Positions 1 to 12,299 of a DNA stretch of 64,000 bases are shown one piece after another. This DNA comes from Marsupella aquatica (taxonomy: Eukaryota; Marchantiophyta): positions 19,592,001-19,656,000 of the forward strand of contig OZ316894.1 in the NCBI GenBank assembly GCA_973895155.1, in the 5' to 3' direction. The position numbers and the translations under genes were made by a program. The stretch's first letter is position 1; every line of letters begins with the position of its first letter. The notes under the pieces were generated by a model. It saw only the letters and a program-made list of their open reading frames with translations. It made no database searches and was not told the DNA's origin.

Positions 1-987
1 CGTTGATCTCGTTCCTCTCCATTCCATGCGTTGTCACGTAGCCGATTGATCCTCAGACGCTCTCATGCTACCCTCAGTGAACCATTTTATCTAATGAGAG
101 AAATCGAGTCAAACAACACCAAACGCGGGACAGGAGGACGAGTAGCTCAAATTCACACGAGAAAGAGCACAAAACACTTGTGGATATCCGCAGGTCTGGC
201 TGGATTGATACTTTATGCTATCCAGAACAACAGCGGAATCCCAATTTACAGCTGCCCACGAATACTTCAGTTGCGTGTTCTCCGATAGAGTTGGTACAAT
301 CCAACGAACCATGTCTCCCCCTTTGTGCACATGATCGTTCCCACGAGCTCGAAGGTACCGACCTGTGCGCAGCTTACCTAGCGGTCGGTCGATAACACTG
401 GGCACTGTTCACGGTCTCACAATTGGAGTCTGCTATATTATATGTACAGGACCACACCTGTTTCAGTTGGTACCTTGACAGTTCTTCAGCTTCGAGTAAC
501 ATTATCTGGCGACACGGGAGTCTGACGTACGTGTATTCACGAATCTGCGATCGTGGAAGATATTGACGGAAGGCCTGGAATTGAACGAAGAGTTGTGACG
601 CATCTTAGGGACCAATCATTTGACTCTAACGATGGTGCTCAAATAAAACTATTTCAGAGCGAACCTTTTGAACCGATCAGTAATTAAGTGAAGATACTTC
701 AATGTCCAATTCAATTATGATGGAGCGATATCGAATCTATCCAGGCATCATATAGCTAGGCACTTCTCAATGGGACGCGCGTAATCGGAAATTTAGTAGA
801 AACAGCTGGATTGAATCCGTCCATCTCGGAAGAATCAATCATTGTCGGTAACGACCGCTTTTAGTAGTACTGCCCCTCGATAGCTCGGAAAGGCTACACC
901 CTGGCTCCCTTCAGTTGTCTGAGGACTGGCCTGGCCGAATATAATCGATCCGGACCGGACAACCTCTTGCAGAGCTGCTAGCTCGAT

Positions 988-1017
988 TGATTCCCTCGAA
1001 AGTTAGTGAGGGAATCA
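988..1017. repeat. 10-bp inverted repeat (hairpin)
   Basis: TGATTCCCTC is followed after a 10-base spacer by its exact reverse complement GAGGGAATCA. No run of T follows and no gene lies beside it, so a role as terminator or structured RNA is not supported. Confidence 0.6.
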
Positions 1018-3475
1018 CTTAGCATAGTTATATATCCACATTTGTCTTTCCACATCAGGGTGATGAAATAGCGCATCATCTCTAAGACTTATCCGCCAGT
1101 ACACTATTCTCGGCAGGAAACGAAGATGACAGTACTTTCAGGCTGGAGTGTCCGCATCGCGTCCAACGCGAACACTTTCGCACCGGAAGTTCCCATCAAA
1201 TGAGGCGCTTAGTCCTGTGGATACAAGATCTACTTTCTGAGTCGACGTTGACAATTCATGACGTTAGTGAATTTGTGCTTCAGGAATAGTTCGATCTGGG
1301 ATTCATTCGTGCGCACTGATCGCCGGCATATACTTCCACGATTGGAGATTCGTGTTGGGTAGGTTCAACTAATGTTGTTTGCTTTCTAATGTGGCAATCG
1401 ATCATGGCCTGCTAAGTCCCACTCTGCCACCACCAGGCCAATTCAAATAATGTTGTCCTTGAAAACCCTTGTATTCCTGCTAGTTAGACGTCTTTGACCA
1501 GTTTGCTCTCAGATCTTGAAATGGTTCATGTTGGGATACCTCCTCCTAGCTGATCGAGCGCCAACCAGTTCCACCCATTCAGTTAGTAATTCGTACAGAT
1601 TCCTAATATTCAAAGATGCCAGTGGACAATTGAAGACGACGCTAGCTCTCAAACCCTGATTGTGTGCGGGATTGTCTGCAGCAGGAAGGATGTCTATGTC
1701 AAATGTGTAAGGTCTTGCACAGTACTAGCTCCCTCAACGATCCAAACTTAGTGACCAAGGTTCCTAAAACCTCCATCTAATTAGGTTCTTCGCCTACATG
1801 ATACGGCAGCGCAGAAGACAGATACCGACTTTCCATGACAGTAAGCGTTGTGTTGTCCTTGGTAAGCGTTGTGTAGATCCAGTAAAATATTTTAGCCCAT
1901 ATTTTCACTCTGTTCAGTTGCAATCGAGGATGAACCGGGTCAGTTTGCCAGTGCCGAGTGTTGAGATGATGTAGGGGACCACCGATACACCAGCAGCATC
2001 GATCAGGCGCGGAATGTAATGTCAACGACAACGACTAGGATCATACGGAGTGTGATTTTCAGTCTTCCTCGGTACAGAGGCGGTTCGGGAATCTGAGTGC
2101 GACTGCGACACACTGCGAACGTTCTCTTGAAGTGACATCCAAATATCCAATACTTGGATCATTTGTCCTTCGATTTGCTTTTGATTTTTGCACATTCCTT
2201 GCCCTGAGTAAACGTCTGCCATATATCATGAAGGTTGGGGTTCCTCTCCAGTGGGCATCCCCTTCCGTCAGTAACTCGAAGGATTAGAACATGTGGACAT
2301 ATCTCCATCCACGGATAATATCAAGAGGCAACGACTCTACTGAATTGTTCTTCTTGTCTATTTCAACATCCATTTCTGGCTAAGAGTTACTATCTCAATA
2401 GTGCAAGTCACGCGAGCTCTCACTACTAACCGTAATTTCTATAGCCATGTCCAAGCAAGGAGCTACAAGCTCATAGTAGGCCACAAAACCCTCATCATCT
2501 TGTCTATTTCAACGACGTTCAATATCAAAGCTGCAGTTCAGAGGTACATGGCATCTATAGACCCTGACTGAAGTTTTCAGTTATTAACGAATTCTACTAA
2601 CATTTGTATCATTGTTGTCAGTTTTCTGATTAACTTACATGATTTCAGTTATGGCAAGGTGGGGGAAAAGAGCCTGGCCCTCGTCTGCTAAATTCCATGT
2701 GCCAGTTCGAATTTACTATGATGTTCCAATAGATACAACGATGACTTTCCGTGAGACCCAGTATTTTACTCTGCCGGCTGTTTTACGTGCAAGTCTAATC
2801 TGCAATCCACGAAGTTGAAGCGCAATGTTCCACTGATTTTCCCCTCTGACCCGGCCGTTATTTCCCGTGCAGACAGACGAAAAGAATGATTTATAGTCCT
2901 GCTAGAGCCTACTAGCTCAGGAATTATATAGACCATGCACTGTTGGCGAAGCTCGCCTTTGCATTTAGGAACACATACCGCTCACCGACTGTCACCAGTT
3001 TCATTACCTATCCTCTTGGTAGCAATTAGCACAATTTTTTTCTTTTCTAATTTTGATCCTGGATCAAAATATTGATAGAGTTGTACAATGGTGGTGGAGC
3101 ACTGCAGCTAGGTCATATGTTCGTCTAACATATGTTCCGAACCTGCTGAGAGGCCTCAGCATTTAGGATTTAGGGAGGTGGCTAGTCGGAGATATTGCCA
3201 CCAATGGAGAAGAATTCTAGCGAAGGACGACAGTACTTCATGATTAAGAGGTGGAGATCGATACTTAACCGTCTAGCACTTTTCAAAAAATGATACGAAC
3301 CTTTCTCTACACTCTTTGATGTTTTCCCTTGAGTTCACGTAAAAAATGAAATGGTCTGAACAGGTCCAACAGCCCAGTTCAATTTATTTCGATCATCACC
3401 AGTTTTCTGATTAACTTTCCTGCTTTGCACAGATGACTTTTGAGAAATGCACCGCCATCTCATGCACAGAGGTGA

Positions 3476-3630
3476 AAAGGTAAAATGCACTTAAAGAATG
3501 GTGTAAAAATTATATTTACACCGAATCTAAGTGCAGAAATCTCCCATAGTGACTTTGCACCAGTATCGGCTTTTATCTTGTCGAAGCTTTAAGTGCAAAA
3601 CCCTGCGGAAGTTAAAACAAAGTGCAAATC
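3476..3630. other. GTGCA/TGCAC word cluster, copy 1
   Basis: The words AAGTGCA, AAATGCAC and TTTGCAC recur about six times in 150 bases. They sit beside a short inverted pair (GGTGTAAA / TTTACACC). A similar cluster lies at about 18.2-18.5 kb. This looks like two decayed copies of one dispersed repeat rather than a gene. Confidence 0.35.
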
Positions 3631-5697
3631 TTGAGAAGGGAGGAGGAGTACGTGACAGAGTTCAATAAGAAAATCAAACTGCATGTGTACATTGACACAT
3701 GACAGGAATATGACTGAAGAGATTTTTTGTAATTAAGCTTGGCAAAACTTTGGGACTTTTGAGAGCAGATTAATTCTAATTACTGGAGGCGAGGATGGCA
3801 GAGAAACCACGGCCGCCTCTATAACTTTGTACATATACCAATCAACATATCGATAGTCTTTAAAGCAACTATAAGTTTTTGAAGCTAATTCACATACAGT
3901 CTTCCCTTGTCGTTGTCGTCAATATTCAGCCATTGTGGTGGATCCTTATCAGGGAAAGTAGCACTCAGATCCATTGGCGAAATTCAGTGGACAGATAAAT
4001 TCACAAAACAGCACCTCTAGGGTCGCCCGGGTATCACAAAACCTTTGTGGGTGAACTGGCTACATACTCAAGTACGTGGCTTGTTGAGATGTTTGCGCAG
4101 GTACTCTGCTTCATCGAAAGGCCACGCGCGGATAGTCAGTAACTTGCTGAAAGAATTGTAAACAGCTGAATTTTACATGATCGAGCATGAACGAAGGCTT
4201 GAACTATATACCATGAGATGATCAGCAGGTTGCAAAACATACTGAAAGCGCTTCCCTCTATTTAATTACTAATTGCTCTGAAACATATGCAGATTATACA
4301 GAGGCCAGGATAACTTGTATATATCTCTACAAAGAAAATTCACTGATACAACTACAAGTGGCCTTCCTCCAAACTGGTATGATCGAGAAGCCTGAGAACT
4401 AAGCATCTAGCGCATAAGAATGTTGCTTTGCAACACTGGCCTCCTGGTGGGATAGCAACTTGAAGCCTAATTAAGATCCAGCATAAATAGAATTTATTAA
4501 CTAGCTACAATGGCAAACTTATTCAAAGATTAAAGCACAATGGTGAGGAACTCCTGATCAGGGAGGCATTAAGAAGAAGAGACTGACCTCACATATGTAA
4601 GAGATCAACCCCTGTATTGTTCATTCTAAGCAACTCCTTTCTATTTTTCTCATGTTGATATTTAGGATATATTTAGGGTTTATTTAGGATGTGTGACCTG
4701 TCTCTACTATCTGGCATGAGTGAAGGCACCGGATAATCTAACTTCACAGGAAAGCCATGGAGAATTTAACTATTTTGAAAGTCAGCACAGGGGTTTCAGA
4801 AAAGCTTGTAACAAGTGATGTTCTTTTTTTCTTTGTAATAACTTAGAGGACATGAGAATAAAAAGTAGAGGAATTAATAGGCCTAGCAATTTTGGAATTA
4901 GATAAGCAATTTCAGTCATATTCATCTTTGGTAGACAATAAAGATTAAGTCTGTAAAATTGTCAATGAAGGTTGTGCTCTCTTCTATAGTAATCTACTAT
5001 GTTAATTAGGAACTGGTATATATGTTATCTTCACATCCTTGCATGGCGCTTTGGTGAATCTCTGTGGCGCAATCAACACGTACATGGAAAGTGATAGAAA
5101 CCGGTTTCCATGTCAAAATTCTCCTATTCTCCAACTCTTCACAAATGGATGGCCATAATTGATAAGACTTTCTACACTTGACATTGCGACAAATCAACGA
5201 TTGCTGCCAAATACTTTCTGGATCCCAGAATTGCTTGTACTCTTATATCTTGGTGCCATGCCAAAACTCATCTATATGAAATGGTCTTTGTTCCAACTCA
5301 GGTAGCCATTTTGATCAATTCTGCCACATACGCAGAATCATAGCAAAAGGTCTGGCTTTGAAAAAGTGAAGTGAAGATATTTGCTAACGGCAAATAACTG
5401 AATGTGCAAATTTTGGATTTGTCAATCCCACAACCTTCAAAAGCCAGGGCACAAGGTGTATTCATCTAAGAGCTTAAAAACTGTTGGAGTATATATGCTC
5501 AACTCCTACTTCCCCTGTGCTTATTTGCCATTTATCAGCAACAGTCATTCCATTCATCTCATATACTTCCATCAGATGATCCCAAGTTTGAGGTGCAGCC
5601 ATCCCATTTTCACCTCTGCTCCATTCACAGCCCGCTAATTAAATAGAACAGCCTTGCCAAAGACAATCTCATGTAATCTATAGGAATCTCAACAATG

Positions 5698-6003
5698 TCA
5701 ATGATTGGAATCTTGGTCTTTGTTCATGCCACAAAATAATATTTTCAAAACTCTCTTTTGACAAGCAATGCTTACTTTGTGATGATCTAGAACTGAAAAA
5801 AGTTCTATCGCCATCTCTAGAATAGCATCATCCAAACACTTCACAATATCATGTTGATCTTGTTCTCCCTTCTCTTCAAGGATGTTGATAGTCGACACTA
5901 CAACACAATTATCATCAAATTCATATTCCTCTTGGAATGATTGTTGCAAGCCCTCCATTCTGTACGTGGTCCTCGTGTGGGTTGCTTCCCATTCTAGGAT
6001 CAT
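5698..6003 (-). CDS. unrecognised coding fragment
   Basis: I do not recognise this protein. An open frame of about 101 codons starts at the ATG whose first base is 6003; the same frame is open a little further upstream. The product is acidic in the middle and ends in a hydrophobic, helix-like segment rich in Leu and Ile, a composition that could fit a repeat-type helical protein. A 27-29-bp direct duplication (AGATCTTCTTTGAGTGT in each unit) lies just upstream at 6050-6105. There is no neighbour in the same orientation and no splice context that I can call. It could be an exon of a decayed gene or a chance ORF. Confidence 0.2.
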   Translation of the reverse strand: MILEWEATHTRTTYRMEGLQQSFQEEYEFDDNCVVVSTINILEEKGEQDQHDIVKCLDDAILEMAIELFSVLDHHKVSIACQKRVLKILFCGMNKDQDSNH

Positions 6004-6030
6004 AAGTTTCTCCTTATGTACCTGATACAA

Positions 6031-8690
6031 AGTGCTGTAACTCTTTGAACAATTCTCAGATCTTCTTTGAGTGTAACAATTCTCAGATCTTCTTTGAGTG
6101 TGGCCTCATTACCTTTGTCAGATGTTGAGTCTCTTACTTGCAATCTCTGTGCCCAACTATTGATGCTCATATATATGCCTCCTTTGGGTATTCCTTGGAA
6201 TTATTTTTCCACTCTCACCACATAATTGGCAGATGCACTTAGCTAGCCTCAAATGACTACCAGAATCCATATTGAACCAAGCTCTTCATGCTGTAAGCTC
6301 ATATCCTGGGGGTTTATATCACAAATAACACCTGGAGGATGGGTAGCAGCACCTCGAGCAGCACTAGGATATTCAAAGACTTCCCCTATGTCATCCTTAG
6401 TTATGAGAGTGACATCTGCAGGTGGTCTTAGGAATCATGTTATAACCATCTGCACTCTGGGCAGGGAATTCTCATCCATGAAGAGTGGCTGTTTGTTGAT
6501 AGGTCACTTGTTGGGCTCAGATTTTTGTCTTCTTGTTAATCCTGGGCCATACATCCAGATATTTCACAATGGGGTAGTTTCTATCACAGTAATTGGCTCT
6601 TGCTTGTTATGTCTAGATACTTCTGTTGCAAATATGGTCAATTTCTTTCTCTCTACTTGAAACTAAATTTGGAACATTTAAGTGAACGAAAACTTAATTG
6701 TTGGGCAATTTGGGCTTTGTTTGTGTTGATTTTTTTATTTTTAACAAAGGCCAGGAGCCCATCACTTTATTAATGGGGAAGAAGAAACAAAGACCCGTTT
6801 GAAAGGAGGAGACAGGCCAGAAAGAAAAGGAAATTAAGGGCAACTAGAAGAAGGAGCACACCCAGAGAAAGAATCACTAATTGGCGCACCCATCCAGATG
6901 CCAGAAGAGAGGAGGCACATCATAGAGAGGATGGGAGGAGGCCAGGGAGAAATATCCTGACAAACTGATTGCCGGAGAACATCCAGCTACGTTAGCACAA
7001 GTCATAGTAAGTGCAATCAGACAAATGATTGAGCAAACTTTGTGATGCTGTAAAGACATTTTGTGATAAGGCTTAAGTACTCTCAAGAATATCTTCAACA
7101 TGTTCCTGCCCAAAGTTCTGGTTCAGCTTTTTATGAGTCACCAGCAACATCTTTGTATATCAACACCCAGTTTCATAAAATCTATGGAAAACCAAATAGT
7201 GGGGTGCTCATTCCAGTTAAGTTTTATGATAGCATGGTAAGCAAACATCAACTTGATCCATGCTATCAATTGTCTACCACGTACAAAGGTATGTCTTGTC
7301 ACCTCACACAAAGAAAAAAGTGAAAGTGTATGCAGTCTACATACGCGGCAATCAGGGCATAGCTTATACTTGCATTTATCTTCCACATCCACATTCTGAC
7401 AATCCAGAGATTGTGAAGGGGGCAATGTCAAGAGACCACTAGTGGTTCCTGATGAAAAGGCAGTTCGCAAACTAAGGATTTGGCCAAACTAGACGAGCAG
7501 AGATTGGCATTGCTTCTTTCATGGATACTAAGAAAATTGAAGAGCAAGAGTGTCATTCTACATATAGACATTATCCGCTACGTACTGGTGCTGTTGGTCG
7601 TACTTGACCTGGTCCTCGATTTACCATTTGAACGTTTATATTCAGTTTAAAATATCACTATAAAAAAGGCTTCCAAATCTATTAGGCTTGGACAGGTACC
7701 CAATGAGTATATTAGAGAGACTTAGATTAGATTAATTTGGTAACTTGGAGTTACAATGTACATGCCCTATATCCATTTGCAAATTGATGCCTTGTTGTTG
7801 TCCGCCCATAACCAGGTTTCCTTGTCAATTTCCTTGTGAGGTTTTGCATGGAGGCCTGTCATTTAATACTCCATGTAACTCCATGCCAAATGTGCAAATT
7901 AAGGTGCATTGTGAACTGGCTATAAATAGGACAGCCAACATTATTTGTGTATTTTAACTAGCACGTACATGTCAGTCTAGCAAATGTACCATTCCTTACC
8001 CTACTATACAAATTCTGGGCATCCCAAGGAAAAATTGTCATATCCCCCTGTGGTAAATCAAATTTATCCTACCTTATCTGGGGGCTTTTACCTAGTTTAA
8101 TTTTGGTCTTCTGCAATCCTACTTACAACAAAAACAACCTTAGAGGATTTGTATGTTCTCCTTGTAATAGTTGTTGTTAGCCAAATCTTGTGTGTTCACT
8201 AGAAACTGCCTATAATATGTAACCAGAACATCAATTTTGGTCTTCCAAACAGTGTCAATGAGTTCTACAATAATGGGCAATGATGCATGACTTGGATGTT
8301 TGCATGTCATGCATCATGTCATAATTCTACAAAATGAATTTGCATACAAAAGAAATCAATGATTGTCTGAATCTTGGCTAGTAAAACAAATATTATCTGC
8401 ATTATATAGTTTTCCCTCCCTGTAGTGTTTCCTACTTGTTAAATTCCTACATTTGAAGTGGCCGAAATTCCCTATCATGTAATGTTGGATGTTCACTTTA
8501 CACACTTTGTGCTTTTCCCCACTTTAGTGTTAGCCTGGGTGTTATCATGTTAGGTAAGGGTCCCTAATTAAGTGGGGCTTTTAGTACCAACATGGGAGTG
8601 TGTCCAATCTGCCTTGTGCACCTTATCACTCAAGCCAAGAGTCTCAAATATTCTTGGACAACATGTGACTGTATTCAACTCAGTTGATGA
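6031..8690. other. no gene recognised
   Basis: Several 60-130-codon ORFs occur on both strands (for example + strand 6253-6660 and 7063-7440). Their products match nothing I know, several lack ATG starts, and the frames conflict. I treat them as chance ORFs or unrecognisable remnants. Confidence 0.45.
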
Positions 8691-9098
8691 CAGCGCAATT
8701 GAATTAGTTTACATTATGGCAGCCCAGTTTGTTTTGCTGATTGCTGGAAGTGAGCACCAGTCGGACCTAGTTGCTTTGTCGCTATTGGAAGTGAGCTTAA
8801 TTCGACCACCCCACCAAATTGAATTATAGTTTACATTATGGCATCCCAGTTTAATTTTCTGATAGCTTGAAGTGAGCAGCATGGAATATAATTCAAGTTT
8901 ACTTCAAATTGGCAATATTAACAAACCTATTACGTGGACGACTTGAAGCTCCTTCAATTGCCGTTATGAGTTTGTAACGCATATAGTAATATTGAGAGTA
9001 AAACATAGAGTGGTTACATGGATCTTATTGTGGTATGTGCTTGCTCGTGTGCTTGGATGGGGGAAATGAGCGGTCGTGACATGAGTAGTTACACAATC

Positions 9099-9388
9099 CT
9101 CAGGGGGTACACTAAGTGTATATTTTAGGGTACCACATGCGATCCTAGCCTAATATAAATAGACCTATTATATAAAGAAAATATCCCAAAAATATTCTCC
9201 ATTTTTGATATAATTAATAACCTATTTTACTTTATAAAAGGTATATTTTAGAGAATATTCTATAAACATGAGTTTATAATACCTTCTTTTGCCTCCTACA
9301 CTTTTTAAAAACTTAGTTAATTTCTATCAAAAATACCTATTTTGGATCGCACGTGGTTCCTAAGATTTTTGATAGTCAACCCCTTGAA
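9099..9388 (+). mobile_element. MITE family B, copy B1
   Basis: This 290-bp non-coding element starts CTCAGGGGG and ends in the imperfect inverse ACCCCTTGAA. It is flanked by a perfect 8-bp target duplication, ACACAATC, at 9091-9098 and 9389-9396. The subterminal motif ACCACATGCGATCC (9132-9145) is mirrored by GGATCGCACGTGGT (9344-9357). The interior is AT-rich and carries GAATATTC palindromes. It is non-autonomous because it has no ORF. The 8-bp duplication fits hAT-type transposition, but the terminal bases are not the usual hAT start. Confidence 0.9.
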
Positions 9389-9404
9389 ACACAATCTCAT
9401 CTGT

Positions 9405-9625
9405 CATCACCAAGGATTGGATTACAATGTGTAATCTTGAGTCAAAATTTGGCACTTCATTTTTGGAGAAGCTAATTTGCTATCATCGCCGAGGATTACA
9501 GTGTGTAAGAGTCAAAGTTTGGCAGTTCATTTCTGGAGTAAGCTAATTTGTTGTCATCGCCAAAGATTACAATGTGTTAGAGTCAAAGTTTAACCGTTCA
9601 TTTCCGGAGTAAGGTAATTTGCTAG
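9405..9625 (+). repeat. three-copy tandem repeat, 71-79-bp unit
   Basis: Units begin at about 9405, 9484 and 9555 with CATCRCCRARGATT. Each continues with GAGTCAAA(G/A)TTT and then a GGAG..GCTAATTTG segment. Units 2 and 3 are 71 bp apart and closest to each other. The array begins about 15 bp after MITE B1. Confidence 0.8.
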
Positions 9626-10033
9626 TGCAAGTCGGTACAACACTAATTGAAGCTTACATTACAGCACATAAGCTAATAGGCCAGTTTGTTTTTGTAGGAG
9701 GTGATTATATTGTGGCTGTTGGGAGTGAGTGCCCCATTGTACAGCAGAGCATGGCCCAGTTTGTCTACAGAGGAGGTGGTTAATTTATGTAAGTTGAAAG
9801 TAAGTGCACACAGAAATAGAAGTTTGCATACAAGAGCAGAGTAGTAACCAAATTAAGTACCCCAGTCCGTTCTTTGGAGCAAGTTGATTTGCAGTAGTTT
9901 GAAGTGAGCACATTCAAAATTAACCAAACGGAGCAGGAGAAGTAACAAGGTTATTTTTGGAGGTGACATATTACTTGTTGTTGGATGTTGAGCATCATTT
10001 TTGAAGGTGATTAACTATTGTTGAAGGTGAGGA

Positions 10034-10318
10034 CTCGGGGGTCTCACTATATGGATGCCTCCCCATCACTTGCTATGTTTTTAGGTCTTGGACCCCCTAA
10101 AATATAAGAAACAAATTTATTTTTCAACCCCTATGAAGTTGGAATATTCCAAAATTTTGGTTATAAGGACCCTAATGTTCTTATAAGTCTCAAAATTTGA
10201 TTTAAAAGACCCTATTGTTCTTCTCATAAAATTCTTAAGTCTTCCCTTTGAACCAATAAAATGACCCTATACTTCATCGCACGTGATATGCCATTTTTGT
10301 GGAAGTGAAACCCCCAAG
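10034..10318 (-). mobile_element. MITE family A, copy A1
   Basis: This 285-bp element is in reverse orientation relative to copies A2 and A3. It starts CTCGGGGGTCTCACT and ends AGTGAAACCCCCAAG. Its flanks GGTGAGGA (10026-10033) and AGTGAGGA (10319-10326) match at seven of eight bases, which fits an older insertion. It has no ORF. A CGCACGTGAT motif lies near one end, as in the other family A copies. Confidence 0.85.
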
Positions 10319-10812
10319 AGTGAGGATTGTACCAAATTGAAACTTACATATTTAATCTGAGTAAATCAAGAAGTAGCCTGGTAGTTTAATTTTTAAACAA
10401 ATTGAGTTGCTCTTGGAAAGCACAGGCCCCATTGAAACATAGAGCGCACAAGCAGCCCATTTGATTAATTAGAGGAGGTGATCAACTGCTGTTGGAAGTG
10501 AACATGGCACTAAGTTGGAGTTTTTCCCGCTGTGCAGAGCTAGAAGTAGCCAAAATAGCTGCCCAGGTTCTTTTGGAGCAAGTTGATTTGCTGTTCAAAG
10601 CACTATGCTAAATTGAAGGACAAAGGCAGAGATTGGCAGAGGCCTCCTGTTTGATTTGGAGCAAGTTCATTTGCTCAAGTTGGAAGTGAGCACATCGATC
10701 ATCAAACTGAAATTTTCAGAGAAAAAAGTAGTCATGTGCTTAGCCCAGACTGCAAAGCAATCAGTTGTAGACTATAAATAGTAGCCAGTTTATTTTTCAC
10801 ATCCTCATTGTC

Positions 10813-12115
10813 ATGGCTGCTGTGAAGGGCATGGATCCTTTGCAACTGACCAAATTTCTCTTGGAGAAAAACCTAATTGAGAAAGAGCAGTCAAAGGCCC
10901 TTATTCTCCATGCCAGGATGTAGATGGGAAAATTATTTTGGAGATGTCAGTAGAGGAGCTTATTGCTCGTCTTCAATACAATTTTGGGAAAAAGGCTGGC
11001 TGAAAAAGAACAGTACTGTACCTACTATCAAACCAGTAGTTAATAGTGAGAGTGAGATGAGGACTGTGCAGAGAGTGGCACTTGTAAACAAGGACAACAG
11101 CCTTGTTAACAGAGAAAGTGAGAAAGTTATAAATCAATTACCATAGTAGAGATCTCTGGTTGATGAGACCCCCATATTCCTACAATAGCAATGACAAAGG
11201 TCGTGTGAGAAAGCTGAGGTCTACTAATTAAGTTGCCATTAGACCCTGCTGTTGATATTGTTGAGCTCAAGAGTAGAGTCTTTGACAAAAAACCTACAGG
11301 AGAGTATATATACAAATATGTGGGGAAAGGGTTATCTTGAGACTTATCACCCAAGAGCACATTCTGCATATAACAAAAATGTGGAACAAATGAGGGGGTT
11401 TTTTCTGATATTTACAATCTAGTGGTAGCCAATGCTTGGAGGTCTAATTTTAAGAAGGATAAGAAGTCCTACATCAGCACTCTGGAATTCATAGAGGACC
11501 ATTGCTTTCCTCAATTGGAAGATCTTGTTTTGACAATTGAAGGAGTGACCTGGCCTGCAAAGGATATTGTGAGGTGGTTTCTGGAACACAAGAAACACCA
11601 CTCCAACAAACGGCTCCAACAAGTCTCTTCAATTGAGTCAAAATTAAAATGAGGCATTTTTGGGAGCACTTCCAACTTCTATTCACACAAGTGGTTTGGA
11701 TGAGATTTACTTTTCTCAGGAATTGAAAGATACCCACTTTGTACATTTGATAGAAGAGTCAACTCCAGTTACCCCTCCTGAATTTGTTCCTCACATTTCT
11801 CCTAAGTTAATTCCTCAATCAATTAGCTCTTCTGAATTTGGTTGTCAGTTGAAAGTTTCCAGGACAATTCTCTTAGGAGAAGAAAGTCCAGATTCAAATG
11901 GTTCAGAGGCATCCAAGAAGACTTATGTACTTGGAGAGAGTCCAAGCTTGGAAGATACAGGAGCATCACAACAGTTGTTCTTGAAGGAGGCAAACTGGCC
12001 TATAATAATTCAGAGGCACTGCAGTAGGTCGGTTTTGAAGAAGGGAGACAAAGTCCTCAGTCTTTGGTGGATTCTTCACCATAACACAAACGTCATAGAA
12101 AAATCCCAATTGTAG
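10813..12115 (+). pseudogene. frameshifted protein-coding gene, family unknown
   Basis: I do not recognise the protein. Coding-like sequence runs along the + strand but changes frame several times. It begins at an ATG at 10813 (peptide start MAAVKGMDPLQLTKFLLEKN), hits a stop at 10921-10923, and continues one frame over in a helical segment. A better-preserved piece at about 11335-11650 reads through a YHPRAHSAYNKNVEQ segment and a FIEDHCFPQLEDL segment. Frame breaks fall near homopolymers at about 11330 (AAAGGG) and 11395-11405 (G and T runs). An open frame at 11660-12115 is rich in Ser, Pro and Glu and may be the disordered tail. The multiple breaks mark it as a pseudogene unless unseen introns explain them. 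Confidence 0.45.
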
Positions 12116-12299
12116 CCTACACAACACCAAAGGGTTCACAGCTTTTGGGAGGGACAGTGACAATGCCACCCGCAGTGCCAAAACACCCGCAGTGCCAAAA
12201 CACAACTTTGGCTTGATTCCCTCTTCTGGCTAATAGCTAACTTCCCTAAGCAAACACTAGACTGAGTTCCCCCCACTACTCCAGGCTCTTCCCCTAAAT

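Larger units (their letters stand above)
1..5697. other. AT-rich DNA, no gene recognised
   Basis: Only short ORFs (under about 100 codons) occur on both strands and none resembles a known protein. No tRNA or rRNA was recognised. The stretch contains one clean hairpin near 1 kb and a cluster of GTGCA/TGCAC words near 3.5 kb, both listed separately. Decayed repeats are likely but I cannot assign them to a family. Confidence 0.6.
8690..10760 (+). repeat. degenerate tandem array of about 70-180-bp units
   Basis: Phrases such as GGAGCAAGTTGATTTGC, TTGGAAGTGAGCAC and CAGTTTGTTTT recur many times along this stretch at irregular spacing. A clear pair lies at about 8692 and 8816, each with TTTACATTATGGCA followed by CCCAGTTT and GAAGTGAGCA. 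A sharper sub-array lies at 9405-9625. Two MITEs (9099-9388 and 10034-10318) interrupt the array, so it is older than those insertions. No coding potential is evident. Confidence 0.55.
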
